DNA of 35,221 bases from assembly GCA_021796275.1 (NCBI GenBank), contig JAJYOI010000030.1, forward strand, positions 1-35,221. The letters run 5' to 3'. The first letter of the stretch is position 1. Each line of letters begins with the position of its first letter. A model generated the notes under the pieces. It ran no database searches, was not told where the DNA came from, and saw only the letters and a program-made list of their open reading frames with translations. The position numbers and the translations under genes are program-made. The DNA comes from Bacteroidota bacterium. Its GTDB lineage: Bacteria; Bacteroidota; Ignavibacteria; UBA10030; UBA8401. This document shows positions 8,313 through 16,934 of this stretch, in pieces.

Positions 8313-9200
8313 ATGAAAACGGATACAATAGCATTTACAGTAAAAGAGCAACTTGAGTTATACAAAGTTGAAAAAAACTTTGAAAAAGTTGTTTGTACTC
8401 CTTTCTTAAAATGGCCTGGGGGAAAAAGACAATTACTTCGGGAACTCCTCAAGCACTTACCCAAAGGATACAATAGATTTTTTGAACCATTTGTTGGCGG
8501 CGGTGCATTATTTTTTCGAGTTAAGCCAGAGTACGGATACATCTCAGATATAAACCCTGATTTGATAAATTTGTACGAAGTTGTTCAAAACAATGTTGAA
8601 GGACTTATTATAAGTTTGGAACAACATAAAAACACTGAAAAATATTTTTATGAACTGAGAAACGCGGACCGAAGAGAAGATTACAAATATTGGAGCAAGG
8701 TAGAGAAGGCAAGCAGATTGCTCTACTTGAACAAGACTTGCTTCAACGGATTGTATAGAATGAACTCTGACGGACATTTCAACGTACCATTTGGTTTCTA
8801 TAAAAATCCAAATATTATAGACGAACAAAATTTGATGGCTTGTAGCACTCTGCTAAAGAAAACGGAAATCTCACTGGCATCATTTGAGGCAGTGAAGAAA
8901 AAGGCGCGCAAAGGTGACCTTGTCTATTTTGATCCGCCTTATGTTCCGCTGAATAAAACATCCTCGTTCACTAAGTATTACAAAGATGACTTTGACCTTG
9001 ATGCTCAATTCGCTTTACGAGAACTTTGCGACAGTCTATCAAGTAAAGGTGTTTTGTTTATGTTGTCAAACTCATACACCGAAACGGTAAAAGATTTATA
9101 TAAGAACTACAATGTAAAAATTGTTAAAGCAAACCGAGCTATCAATTGCAAGGGCGATGGTCGTGGTAAAATCAACGAACTCATCATTACGAATTACTAA
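8313..9200 (+). CDS. D12-class N6-adenine DNA methyltransferase (Dam/DpnM-like, probable GATC specificity)
   Basis: FLKWPGGKRQLLRELLKHLPKGYNRFFEPFVGGGALFF (AdoMet site), DLVYFDPPYVPL (DPPY), NGLYRMNSDGHFNVPFGFYKNPNI and GKINELIITNY resemble DpnM/Dam. Start set to ATG 8313. Confidence 0.92.
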   Translation: MKTDTIAFTVKEQLELYKVEKNFEKVVCTPFLKWPGGKRQLLRELLKHLPKGYNRFFEPFVGGGALFFRVKPEYGYISDINPDLINLYEVVQNNVEGLIISLEQHKNTEKYFYELRNADRREDYKYWSKVEKASRLLYLNKTCFNGLYRMNSDGHFNVPFGFYKNPNIIDEQNLMACSTLLKKTEISLASFEAVKKKARKGDLVYFDPPYVPLNKTSSFTKYYKDDFDLDAQFALRELCDSLSSKGVLFMLSNSYTETVKDLYKNYNVKIVKANRAINCKGDGRGKINELIITNY

Positions 9201-9205
9201 TCTCT

Positions 9206-9706
9206 ATGGCAAAGAAAGTAACGAAGCCCCAACGCACGACCTCATCCGGTAATCTCCTTGAACAAACAGTGAAAACAGTTTGTAAGCAAAAGGGATTTAA
9301 AATTGTTAGCTACACCGAATGGGAGAAGAAAGCGGACAAATATGTCAAAGAACTTCTACTTACTAACGTGCCGTATAAAACAATCTATAAACACCAAGGG
9401 AAAACCGAGTTCTTATTAAAATCGGCTCGGTTTAACTTAGAAATCCGCATCGAATGTAAATGGCAACAAGTCGCTGGTTCTGTTGACGAAAAGCTTCCAT
9501 ACCTATATTTGAATAGTCTTGAAGCAATGCCAGAAAACCACATCGTTGTTGTCATTGACGGAAAAGGTTGGAAGGCCGGCGCAATCCCTTGGTTGAAAGA
9601 AACTGCCGCCAACAGAAAATACACAACCTCTGAAACTGCAAAGAAGAAAATTGAAATTTTGAGTCTTGCCGAATTTATGACTTGGGCAAATACCACTTTT
9701 AAATGA
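9206..9706 (+). CDS. PD-(D/E)XK-like nuclease, candidate restriction endonuclease partner of the upstream methylase
   Basis: SGNLLEQTVKTVCKQKGFKIV ... TEFLLKSARFNLEIRIECKWQ ... VVVIDGKGWKAGAIPWLKE; ExK-type core (IECKWQ); 5 bp downstream of the methylase stop, same strand. Confidence 0.7.
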   Translation: MAKKVTKPQRTTSSGNLLEQTVKTVCKQKGFKIVSYTEWEKKADKYVKELLLTNVPYKTIYKHQGKTEFLLKSARFNLEIRIECKWQQVAGSVDEKLPYLYLNSLEAMPENHIVVVIDGKGWKAGAIPWLKETAANRKYTTSETAKKKIEILSLAEFMTWANTTFK

Positions 9707-9966
9707 TCTTCACTTTCCGATTGTACAATTCTCCGTGCCGACATTTCGCCTAACAGTGAATATCCTTATTTCGCTTTTCCAGCAATCCCGGTATTAAAGA
9801 CAAACTAAATGCTCGTTTTTGTTTTCTCCTCTGCACCAAAGTAAATAAACTGCCCGCGAAGGTCAAGCAATGTGGATTTGAGTGTTTACTCTTTCTTTGT
9901 TGGGAGAGGAACAGCGCAAGGAAAAGAAAAAATAGAAAAATAGGCAGGAAAATATCACTTGCAACA

Positions 9967-10112
9967 CGATAATCCAATTTCCCAGTCGGATAATCGCATT
10001 TCCAGCTCGGCTAATCCTATTTCCCGGTCGGCTGGACCAATTTCCAACACGGCAAATCCTATTTCCAAAACGGATAATTGTTTCCCTTAACCGGAAAATC
10101 AGATTTTCGGGA
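9967..10112. repeat. Degenerate 21-bp tandem repeat (about 6-7 units)
   Basis: Successive units: cgataatccaatttcccagt / cggataatcgcatttccagct / cggctaatcctatttcccggt / cggctggaccaatttccaaca / cggcaaatcctatttccaaaa / cggataattgtttcccttaac / cggaaaatcagattttcggg. Confidence 0.8.
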
Positions 10113-10151
10113 AGTCTTGACGAATGGATTAAACGGAAAGCTTGGTCAAAT

Positions 10152-10664
10152 TTAATTGGCCCCTTTTTCTTTTAAGTAATCTTCAAACTTTGTATTGAGG
10201 TACCGGTTTTCGGCAATGTAGGAAAGAATGTTCGAAAATCTTCCGGCATCAACATAACCGGGAAGTGAAGTGATCGGGTTGCCGTCTTCTTTAAGAAAAA
10301 TTGTTGTCGGGTAGCCGTTCACGCCGAATGCCTGCGCCAATTTTGCAGCCGTATACGATTGTCCTTTATAGTGCACCGATTCGTCGCTTTCGGCATTCAG
10401 CCGGATTGTGACAAAATTCTTTTTGAGATAATCGGCAACGGAAGCGTCGGAATAGACATCCGAATCCATTTTTTTGCACCATGTGCACCAATCGGTGTAC
10501 ACGTCAATCAGCACTTTTTTATTTTCGTTGCGTGCCTGCTGCATACCGGAATCGAATGAATTCCACTTTACTTCTTTCGATTCGCGCATGACGGTCACAC
10601 CGTACAGCACCACAGCAATGGCGGCAGCGCTGAGCAGAATTGCGAGATGTTTTATTTTAATCAT
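10152..10664 (-). CDS. Membrane-anchored thioredoxin-fold protein (DsbD-C/thioredoxin_7-like)
   Basis: N-terminal TM MIKIKHLAILLSAAAIAVVLYGV; VLIDVYTDWCTWCKKMDSDVYSD (CxxC); FGVNGYPTTIFLKEDG (cis-Pro loop). Confidence 0.88.
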   Translation of the reverse strand: MIKIKHLAILLSAAAIAVVLYGVTVMRESKEVKWNSFDSGMQQARNENKKVLIDVYTDWCTWCKKMDSDVYSDASVADYLKKNFVTIRLNAESDESVHYKGQSYTAAKLAQAFGVNGYPTTIFLKEDGNPITSLPGYVDAGRFSNILSYIAENRYLNTKFEDYLKEKGAN

Positions 10665-10737
10665 AGGATGCTCCTAAAATTCGCGTTACAATAATCTTTT
10701 GAGACTGCTTCTTTGTCTCTTTAACATTAGATGCAGG

Positions 10738-11841
10738 CTACACCGTTCCGGATTCAGCAAGTCCGCCGAAGGCGGATTCAAATTCATCAATCATCCGTTC
10801 GCGCGTGAATTTCTCCTCAACGATCTGCCTTCCGCGCATGCCCATTGCTGCCGATTTTAAAGAATCGGAAAGGAGGAAACCAATCGCCCGTGCCAGCGCA
10901 TCGGAGTTTTTCGGCGGCACAAGAATCCCCGATTTGTCGTGTTCAACAATTTCAGGAATGCTGCTTGTCGCCGTTGCCACAGTCGGAAGCTTCGCCGCCA
11001 TCGCTTCGACGAGCACGTATCCGAATCCTTCCCACAATGAAGGAAGAACAAGCATTGAGCTTTGAAGAAGAATATTTGGAACGTCGCTGCGGAATCCAGT
11101 CAACACAATATTTTTTTGCAAATTATGTTTGGAAATGAATTGTTGTATTTCATTTTCCATTTTCCCTTTTCCAACAATGAAAAGCATTGCTTCAGGAAAT
11201 TCTGTATGCACCGAATGCCATGCTTCGAGAAGATAATGCAATCCTTTTCGTTCATCCAATTGTCCGACAAACGTGACAAGCGGAGCAGAGGAGGGCAAAT
11301 GGAATTCATTTCTGATGTCGTTCGTTGTTCCATTGTTGTAACGCGAAAGCTCGATTCCCTTGTAAATAATTTTTGTGCGTTTTGCATCGAGCCACGGCGC
11401 GCTGGCAAGAATAGTTTGCTGTGTCGCTTTTGAATTGACAACAATTTTTGTTGCAAGCACATTGTAAGCGAAACGGTAGCGGAGGGTGTTCTTCAACGGA
11501 TAATCTATTTCACGGCTTGGAACTATTCCGCGAACGCCGGCGAGCTTCGCGGCAATTCCGCCGAAGCGCAAATCTTTATCCATGTTCGTGCAAATGACAT
11601 CAACTTTTTTTTCTTTCATAATGCGTCGGGCATTCCAGATAACGAACGGATCGAAATCGCCGCCGATGCGGATGGTATGAACATCGAATCCCTGCGTCGA
11701 TGCATTCTGAGCAAGCTCAGTCTTTGACCTGCAAATCAGAGAAACAAAATGTCCCCGTTCTTTCAATCCCGACATAATGTCCAGCAGCCAGACTTCGCCG
11801 CCTCCCCACATTTGGATTGAGCTGATAAAGAGAATGTTCAT
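10738..11841 (-). CDS. Glycosyltransferase family 4
   Basis: MWGGGEVWLLDIMSGLKERGH; VTFVGQLDERKGLHYLLEAW; LPSLWEGFGYVLVEAMAAKLPTVATATSSIPEIVEHDKSGILVPP. Confidence 0.9.
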   Translation of the reverse strand: MNILFISSIQMWGGGEVWLLDIMSGLKERGHFVSLICRSKTELAQNASTQGFDVHTIRIGGDFDPFVIWNARRIMKEKKVDVICTNMDKDLRFGGIAAKLAGVRGIVPSREIDYPLKNTLRYRFAYNVLATKIVVNSKATQQTILASAPWLDAKRTKIIYKGIELSRYNNGTTNDIRNEFHLPSSAPLVTFVGQLDERKGLHYLLEAWHSVHTEFPEAMLFIVGKGKMENEIQQFISKHNLQKNIVLTGFRSDVPNILLQSSMLVLPSLWEGFGYVLVEAMAAKLPTVATATSSIPEIVEHDKSGILVPPKNSDALARAIGFLLSDSLKSAAMGMRGRQIVEEKFTRERMIDEFESAFGGLAESGTV

Positions 11842-11850
11842 TTTTTACTC

Positions 11851-11916
11851 ATCCAAGAAGGACACGAAGAGGCACAAAGAAAATATTTTTGGTGGAAGTT
11901 CGTGTCCTTCGTGGAT
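11851..11916. repeat. Dispersed CACGAAGGACACGAA-type inverted repeat
   Basis: ATCCAAGAAGGACACGAA (11851-11868) vs TTCGTGTCCTTCGTGGAT (11899-11916): 17/18 complementary. Confidence 0.7.
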
Positions 11917-11922
11917 CAATTT

Positions 11923-12960
11923 CTAACTGTGTTCCAACACCGATTTATACACTTCAAGCGTTTTCTGCGCAACATGTTTCCAGAGATAATTCGATTTGAT
12001 ATGCTGTTGGAGCCGCTTGTCTTTTGGTCTTTTCAGCGCGGTGAGAATTCCATTTCGAATTGAGTCTATCGAATTTGGTTCGACATATTCTGCCATGTCC
12101 TTAAAATACTCTTTTGTTCCCCCATGCGGTGTAATAACAATCTTTGCTCCTGCAAGTCCTGCTTCAAGCGCGGCGATGCCGGGAGTTTCGTACAACGATG
12201 GAAGAGCAAACACATCGCACGCTGCGTACGCTGAGGCGAGAAGTTTTGAATCATTGAGCAGTCCATCAATCAGAAGAATATTTTTATTTTTTGCCGCTTC
12301 ACGTACACATTCTTCTCCATCACGGCTCTTAGAAATCTTTCCAATGATCACCGCCGAGTGGTCAATTGATTTCAACGCGCGGATAAGACCGAGAACATTT
12401 TTACGTGCCGGACCGATATGTCCGACATTTAAAATAAAATCTTTCACTCCATATTTCTTTATAAAGAGGGACGGATTCCCCGACTGAAATCGTGATTCAA
12501 CTCCGTTCGGAACAACGCTGATTTTTTTCTCATCAATGCCAAGCCCATGAACAACGAGTTCGGCTTCTTCATGTGTATTTGGAAGAACCGCTTTTGACCA
12601 GTTGCAAATGTGCCGCGTGATGTTGTAATCGGAATAAATGCCGGCGCGGAATTTATTCAAAAATGAATTTACTGCAATCGCCGCGCGGATTGTTCGTGAA
12701 GAATGCTGCGTGAAGAAAATCGGAGAGACGATGAACGGAATGCCGGCAAGATGAAGATTTCGTGCAAAGTGAAATGTTCCGATGTTGGCAGAAAACAAAT
12801 GAACGAGATCGCAGTCAGATTTTGAAAACGGTTCCCACGGATCAAACAACGCGACGTTGACTCCAAGTTTTTCCAGCTCTTTTTTTGTCTGAAGAATCTG
12901 CACCAACGGTCCGCCGTGATTCATTCCAACCGCTTCGAAGCAAGTCATGACAATTTTCAT
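11923..12960 (-). CDS. Glycosyltransferase family 4
   Basis: ILNVGHIGPARKNVLGLIRALKSIDHSAVIIGK; LPSLYETPGIAALEAGLAGAKIVITPHGGTKEYF. Confidence 0.87.
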   Translation of the reverse strand: MKIVMTCFEAVGMNHGGPLVQILQTKKELEKLGVNVALFDPWEPFSKSDCDLVHLFSANIGTFHFARNLHLAGIPFIVSPIFFTQHSSRTIRAAIAVNSFLNKFRAGIYSDYNITRHICNWSKAVLPNTHEEAELVVHGLGIDEKKISVVPNGVESRFQSGNPSLFIKKYGVKDFILNVGHIGPARKNVLGLIRALKSIDHSAVIIGKISKSRDGEECVREAAKNKNILLIDGLLNDSKLLASAYAACDVFALPSLYETPGIAALEAGLAGAKIVITPHGGTKEYFKDMAEYVEPNSIDSIRNGILTALKRPKDKRLQQHIKSNYLWKHVAQKTLEVYKSVLEHS

Positions 12961-14516
12961 TGTGTCCTCTTATACCATTCTTCAAGCGCGTTAATTATTG
13001 GATGACGAAAATCAAACCTTCGTGTCCGGCTGATGTCTGTCGGCGGAGTATACTGCATCGTCCATCGCTGTTTATGCAATTTGGAAATTTGGATGATATT
13101 TTCAGCCGGTATAATCGTTTCTTGCTGGTTCGGGAAAAGAATCCGCCATCGCACGTCGTTTTCATTAGTTGGAGGAGAAAATGTGATTCTATCTTTTTCA
13201 TGATTGTAATTAATTGTCGAAGAGTGCGCGAGTCGTTTTTTCCACCACGCGGCATAACCGGAATATGAAATGTTTCGGATCCCGCGTTCCTTCAGAAGTT
13301 GAAACGCAAATTCAATCACATCATTATAATGATGCGCCGGATGGTGATAGAGATTGATAATTTCGCGCTCTGCGATTTTCTTTTCAATCACCGCTTGAAA
13401 ATACGATTTCATTTCATCGCGGGAATATGATGCGCGCCGAAGACCGCCCGGACAGATGGGGTGAATCGGAATTTGCAACACGCTAGACGGCGTTCCTTCA
13501 ACAAGCGGAAAAAGCGGGAAGTCATCGTAGTCGTAACTAAATTCTGACGAAAATGTTATTCCCATCTCGCTGAATGTTTTAGCAATTGCTTCATTCCAAG
13601 TGCCGTACGGCGCGGCAGCGCCCGATGCTGAGAGTCCGGCTCCGTGAAAAAGCATCTGCGCAATTGCAAAGTTGCGGAGGTTTTTTTCGCGTGAGCGATA
13701 CGTGCGATGATCATAGCAATGAATTCCGACCTCTTGATTTCCGAAATTCTGAAAATCTGATAACCATGTTTGATGACTTTTCGTGTCGAGAAACCACATT
13801 GCTGCAACATCATACCGCTTGCACACATCATGAAGCGACATAACTTCTTCGCGGTTTCCTTTATCGGAATCCACGCGAAATGTGAACATCGTTTGTGCAT
13901 CCTCCGGTAAAAACCATTTGTGTGCGAACGGCAAATTTCTTTTGTGGTGAAGAAACGCGAGTAAATCCATGAATAATCTTCGCAGCGTTCCTTTCGAAGT
14001 TCGTGCGACAACTTCTGAGGGAAGCCGTTCTTTCGTAAAATAGAAATTTTTCCTGCACGAACGTGTGTCGCTTACTGCTTTGCTAAAATCAATAGGCATG
14101 GCAAGGAAGAATCCTTTGCCGACGTTGCCTGACGAATACATCTCGGTCGTTTCAGTTGAACTATCGTTTGGAAAATTTTTCTCTTTGAATCCGGGCGCGT
14201 ACACATCAACCATATCGTGCGGAGAAAATTGAATGAAAATGTCCGGATGCAATGTCGTGTAAGATTTTTTTTGTCTTGAAGAATGAAGGAGTGATGAACC
14301 GCTGCCGTTAATGAAAAGAAGCGCCCCGCCGTTTTCGATGTATGACAAAAGAACACTGCGCTGCGATGATGTTGGCTCGCCGTTCACAATGACAGCAGAA
14401 TAATTTTCGGGAAGTATCTTGCGCTCTTCTGTAAGAAGCTCCCACGAAACGCCGATCTGTTGGAAAAGCACAAACCAGCCGTGATCAGAATTCAGAATTC
14501 CTACTGTCAGTCTCAC
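12957..14516 (-). CDS. Polysaccharide deacetylase-like (NodB-fold) protein with N-terminal extension
   Basis: MFTFRVDSDKGNREEVMSLHDVCKRYDVAAMWFLDTKSH...VGIHCYDHRTY...GAAAPYGTWNEAIAKTFSEMGI. GTG start 14516 overlaps the upstream TGA (GTGA); its stop overlaps the next ATG (ATGA at 12957-12960). Confidence 0.72.
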   Translation of the reverse strand: MRLTVGILNSDHGWFVLFQQIGVSWELLTEERKILPENYSAVIVNGEPTSSQRSVLLSYIENGGALLFINGSGSSLLHSSRQKKSYTTLHPDIFIQFSPHDMVDVYAPGFKEKNFPNDSSTETTEMYSSGNVGKGFFLAMPIDFSKAVSDTRSCRKNFYFTKERLPSEVVARTSKGTLRRLFMDLLAFLHHKRNLPFAHKWFLPEDAQTMFTFRVDSDKGNREEVMSLHDVCKRYDVAAMWFLDTKSHQTWLSDFQNFGNQEVGIHCYDHRTYRSREKNLRNFAIAQMLFHGAGLSASGAAAPYGTWNEAIAKTFSEMGITFSSEFSYDYDDFPLFPLVEGTPSSVLQIPIHPICPGGLRRASYSRDEMKSYFQAVIEKKIAEREIINLYHHPAHHYNDVIEFAFQLLKERGIRNISYSGYAAWWKKRLAHSSTINYNHEKDRITFSPPTNENDVRWRILFPNQQETIIPAENIIQISKLHKQRWTMQYTPPTDISRTRRFDFRHPIINALEEWYKRTQ

Positions 14517-15925
14517 ACTAACCGTTCTCTCAAAAACATCAGATCGCTTTTTGTCAGCTCTTTCAGCATGATAAGGCACACACAATAGAGTGCAACGCCA
14601 ACGGGAATTGCCGCCATTGCATAATTCCGGAGAGCAAAGACCGCAGCAACCATCACTAATGATGAAGCAAGCGTTGTGAAAACAAAGGAATAATTTTTTA
14701 GCGGAACGATTTTTTTCATTGCATTGAACATTGCCGTCATCATCACGCCTTCACCAAGCGCCATTATTGCAGCGGCGCCAATTGCATTCCACCATGCAGT
14801 TGCAGCAACTAACCCTGCTAGGAGAATCAATGAAATGCTTATTGTTATTGCCGAGTACCGTTTTTCTTTACCGCCGGCAATAAGAACGTACGCAAAAATA
14901 CTGTTAAGTATAGTGAAGAGAAAATAAAAAATTAAAATTTGAAAAAGAACGACAGCATCACTATAACTTTTGCTGAAGATAAAGTTGACAATCGGCTGCG
15001 CAAGAACGACACCGCCTGCACATAACGGCACGGCGGCTATCAACGTATATCTCACTGCGCGATGTACGTGTACCGGAACATTTTCCGGCGCGAGGCTGAA
15101 ATTCCGTGCGATGAGCGGATAAAAAAGAAAGTAAATTGCACGGTCAATTGCGAGGAGGAAGAAAACGATTTTTGAAGCGGCACTGTAATTTCCGATTTCT
15201 GTTGTCGTAGAAAAAATTCCAAGGAGGAAAACCGGAAGATTCAAAACGATCTGCGCAAGAATTCCTGCTGAACCGATGGGCAGCGCTTGCTTCAGTAGAG
15301 AGCGCCAGGAAATCGAACCAATACTTGAATTGGAAACAGCATCGGGAGTGTCAGGAAATTTTTTCATCGAAATAAAAAGTGCCGTTGCATTTACCAGTGA
15401 GCTTGCGAAAAAAGAAACAGGAACAATAAACAATGCCAGCGTTGAACGCGCAAATACTAAAATACCGATCGTGAAAACGGCGGTTGCAAGAAAACGATTT
15501 ATTCCTATCACATCAATTCGTTCTTTGCCTTGAAAAAACCATTCGATCTGAAAAGCAAACGGAAGAATGGATAACGCGTACAACATCACAACAAAACGCA
15601 GCTCGCTTTCATGAATGAAGAAGAATGATGCGCTTACCGTTGCTATGCATAATACAACCGCCAAAACGAATCTTACCGTGGTGATTTTTCTAACAAGAAA
15701 CGTCGCATCGCCGATTTTTTGGGAAATGAGCCTCGTCCCGACAATGTGAATGCCGGGGCTCGCAAACAAGATCATGAAAGAAAGAATTGCCATTCCATAG
15801 TTGATTGTTCCGAAACCGTCCACGCCAAAGACGCGCGCAATGTATGCGGACGCAACAAATCCCAGCAAACGATTTCCAAAATCATAACCGAACAGCGAAA
15901 GAATATTTTTGGAATGAGTTTTCAT
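14513..15925 (-). CDS. Oligosaccharide flippase / polysaccharide biosynthesis membrane protein (Wzx-like)
   Basis: LFGYDFGNRLLGFVASAYIARVFGVDGFGTINYGMAILSFMILFASPGI plus multi-TM pattern of Wzx/MVF proteins. Confidence 0.87.
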   Translation of the reverse strand: MKTHSKNILSLFGYDFGNRLLGFVASAYIARVFGVDGFGTINYGMAILSFMILFASPGIHIVGTRLISQKIGDATFLVRKITTVRFVLAVVLCIATVSASFFFIHESELRFVVMLYALSILPFAFQIEWFFQGKERIDVIGINRFLATAVFTIGILVFARSTLALFIVPVSFFASSLVNATALFISMKKFPDTPDAVSNSSIGSISWRSLLKQALPIGSAGILAQIVLNLPVFLLGIFSTTTEIGNYSAASKIVFFLLAIDRAIYFLFYPLIARNFSLAPENVPVHVHRAVRYTLIAAVPLCAGGVVLAQPIVNFIFSKSYSDAVVLFQILIFYFLFTILNSIFAYVLIAGGKEKRYSAITISISLILLAGLVAATAWWNAIGAAAIMALGEGVMMTAMFNAMKKIVPLKNYSFVFTTLASSLVMVAAVFALRNYAMAAIPVGVALYCVCLIMLKELTKSDLMFLRERLV

Positions 15926-16905
15926 CCACAGAGCCCGTTGATAAGTTCTTTCAATCGCCGCTCGCGCTGTTCAAGGCTGAAGCGCTCTATGATTTGGTTG
16001 CGGGCTTCCTTTGATTTCTCCGCGTGATTGTTCATTGCTTGTTGAATTGCCGTTGCAGTCTGTTCCATGTCGTTGCCGTTGACAAGAAATCCTGCATTGC
16101 CGATTGCCGTCGGAATGCCGCCTGTTTTTGTGCCGACCGGAACACATTCGCACAGCATTGCTTCGCACAATGAATTTGGCAAGCCTTCTCTGCGTGAAAA
16201 CTGGCAATACACTTTTGCTCGCCGGTAAAAGTGCAAAAGTTCGTTCTGAGAAGTGAACCCATGCAGTTCGACATTGTGCGGCAGCTTCAGATGTTGCTGA
16301 ACATGTTCCGAAATACCAACGGCGACAAATCTGAATTCAGGCAAGCATTGTGCTGCTTGAATGAATTGGTCAATTCCTTTGAGCTTGATGCGCTGTTCAT
16401 CAGGACAATTCGCAACGGTAAGCACGAGATTTTCTTTTTCCCCGTCAGGCTTCCAGCGCTCAGAATCATATCCTGTCGGAATTATGGAAATATTTTCCCC
16501 GCCGTAGTGTGCTAATTCTATTGCATCGCGTTTCAGCGAATCATCCACAGCAATCACCTTGGTTGCACGCGGGAGAGCATAACGCAAGAGCGCAGATTTC
16601 CATTTGCTGTTCCAGATTCCGTAACGAAGTTCTGGAATACGAGCGGCATCTCCACCGCCGAGAACAATGATAGATTTTTTCCTGAGTATTTTTGTCAATA
16701 GAATTAACAGCGACGAATAAACAGAGGCAAACCAGGAAAATGTAATGTCGGCTTTCAAAACTTGAGGAAAGAATTTCAGCGGTGCTGACCAACCGCGTGC
16801 GGTGCTTCGGTGAATGGAGAAATGTCGCTGAAGAATTTCAACATCTTCAGTGATGAATGGCGTGATGAATGTTGACGTGAACAGTATGTGTATGCGCCGT
16901 TTCAC
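15922..16905 (-). CDS. Glycosyltransferase family 4
   Basis: KGIDQFIQAAQCLPEFRFVAVGI; FSRREGLPNSLCEAMLCECVPVGTKTGGIPTAIGNAGFLV. Confidence 0.88.
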   Translation of the reverse strand: MKRRIHILFTSTFITPFITEDVEILQRHFSIHRSTARGWSAPLKFFPQVLKADITFSWFASVYSSLLILLTKILRKKSIIVLGGGDAARIPELRYGIWNSKWKSALLRYALPRATKVIAVDDSLKRDAIELAHYGGENISIIPTGYDSERWKPDGEKENLVLTVANCPDEQRIKLKGIDQFIQAAQCLPEFRFVAVGISEHVQQHLKLPHNVELHGFTSQNELLHFYRRAKVYCQFSRREGLPNSLCEAMLCECVPVGTKTGGIPTAIGNAGFLVNGNDMEQTATAIQQAMNNHAEKSKEARNQIIERFSLEQRERRLKELINGLCG

Positions 16906-16934
16906 CTGAAATTTACATTCGAAGGCGAAAGAAA

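Noticed and set aside
8262-9754. Integron gene cassette with attC for the methylase/nuclease pair
   Set aside because: Only RYYYAAC (GCCTAAC, 9748-9754) is clear; no convincing GTTRRRY partner or attC fold could be established by eye, so it is kept only as a weak hypothesis within a finding.
9750-9977. 75-aa minus-strand ORF downstream of the nuclease gene
   Set aside because: TTG start, low-complexity hydrophobic/basic sequence, no supporting signals; part lies in the minisatellite in a non-heptad frame.
9967-10112. CRISPR-like array of 21-bp repeats
   Set aside because: Units are contiguous and degenerate with no repeat/spacer alternation.
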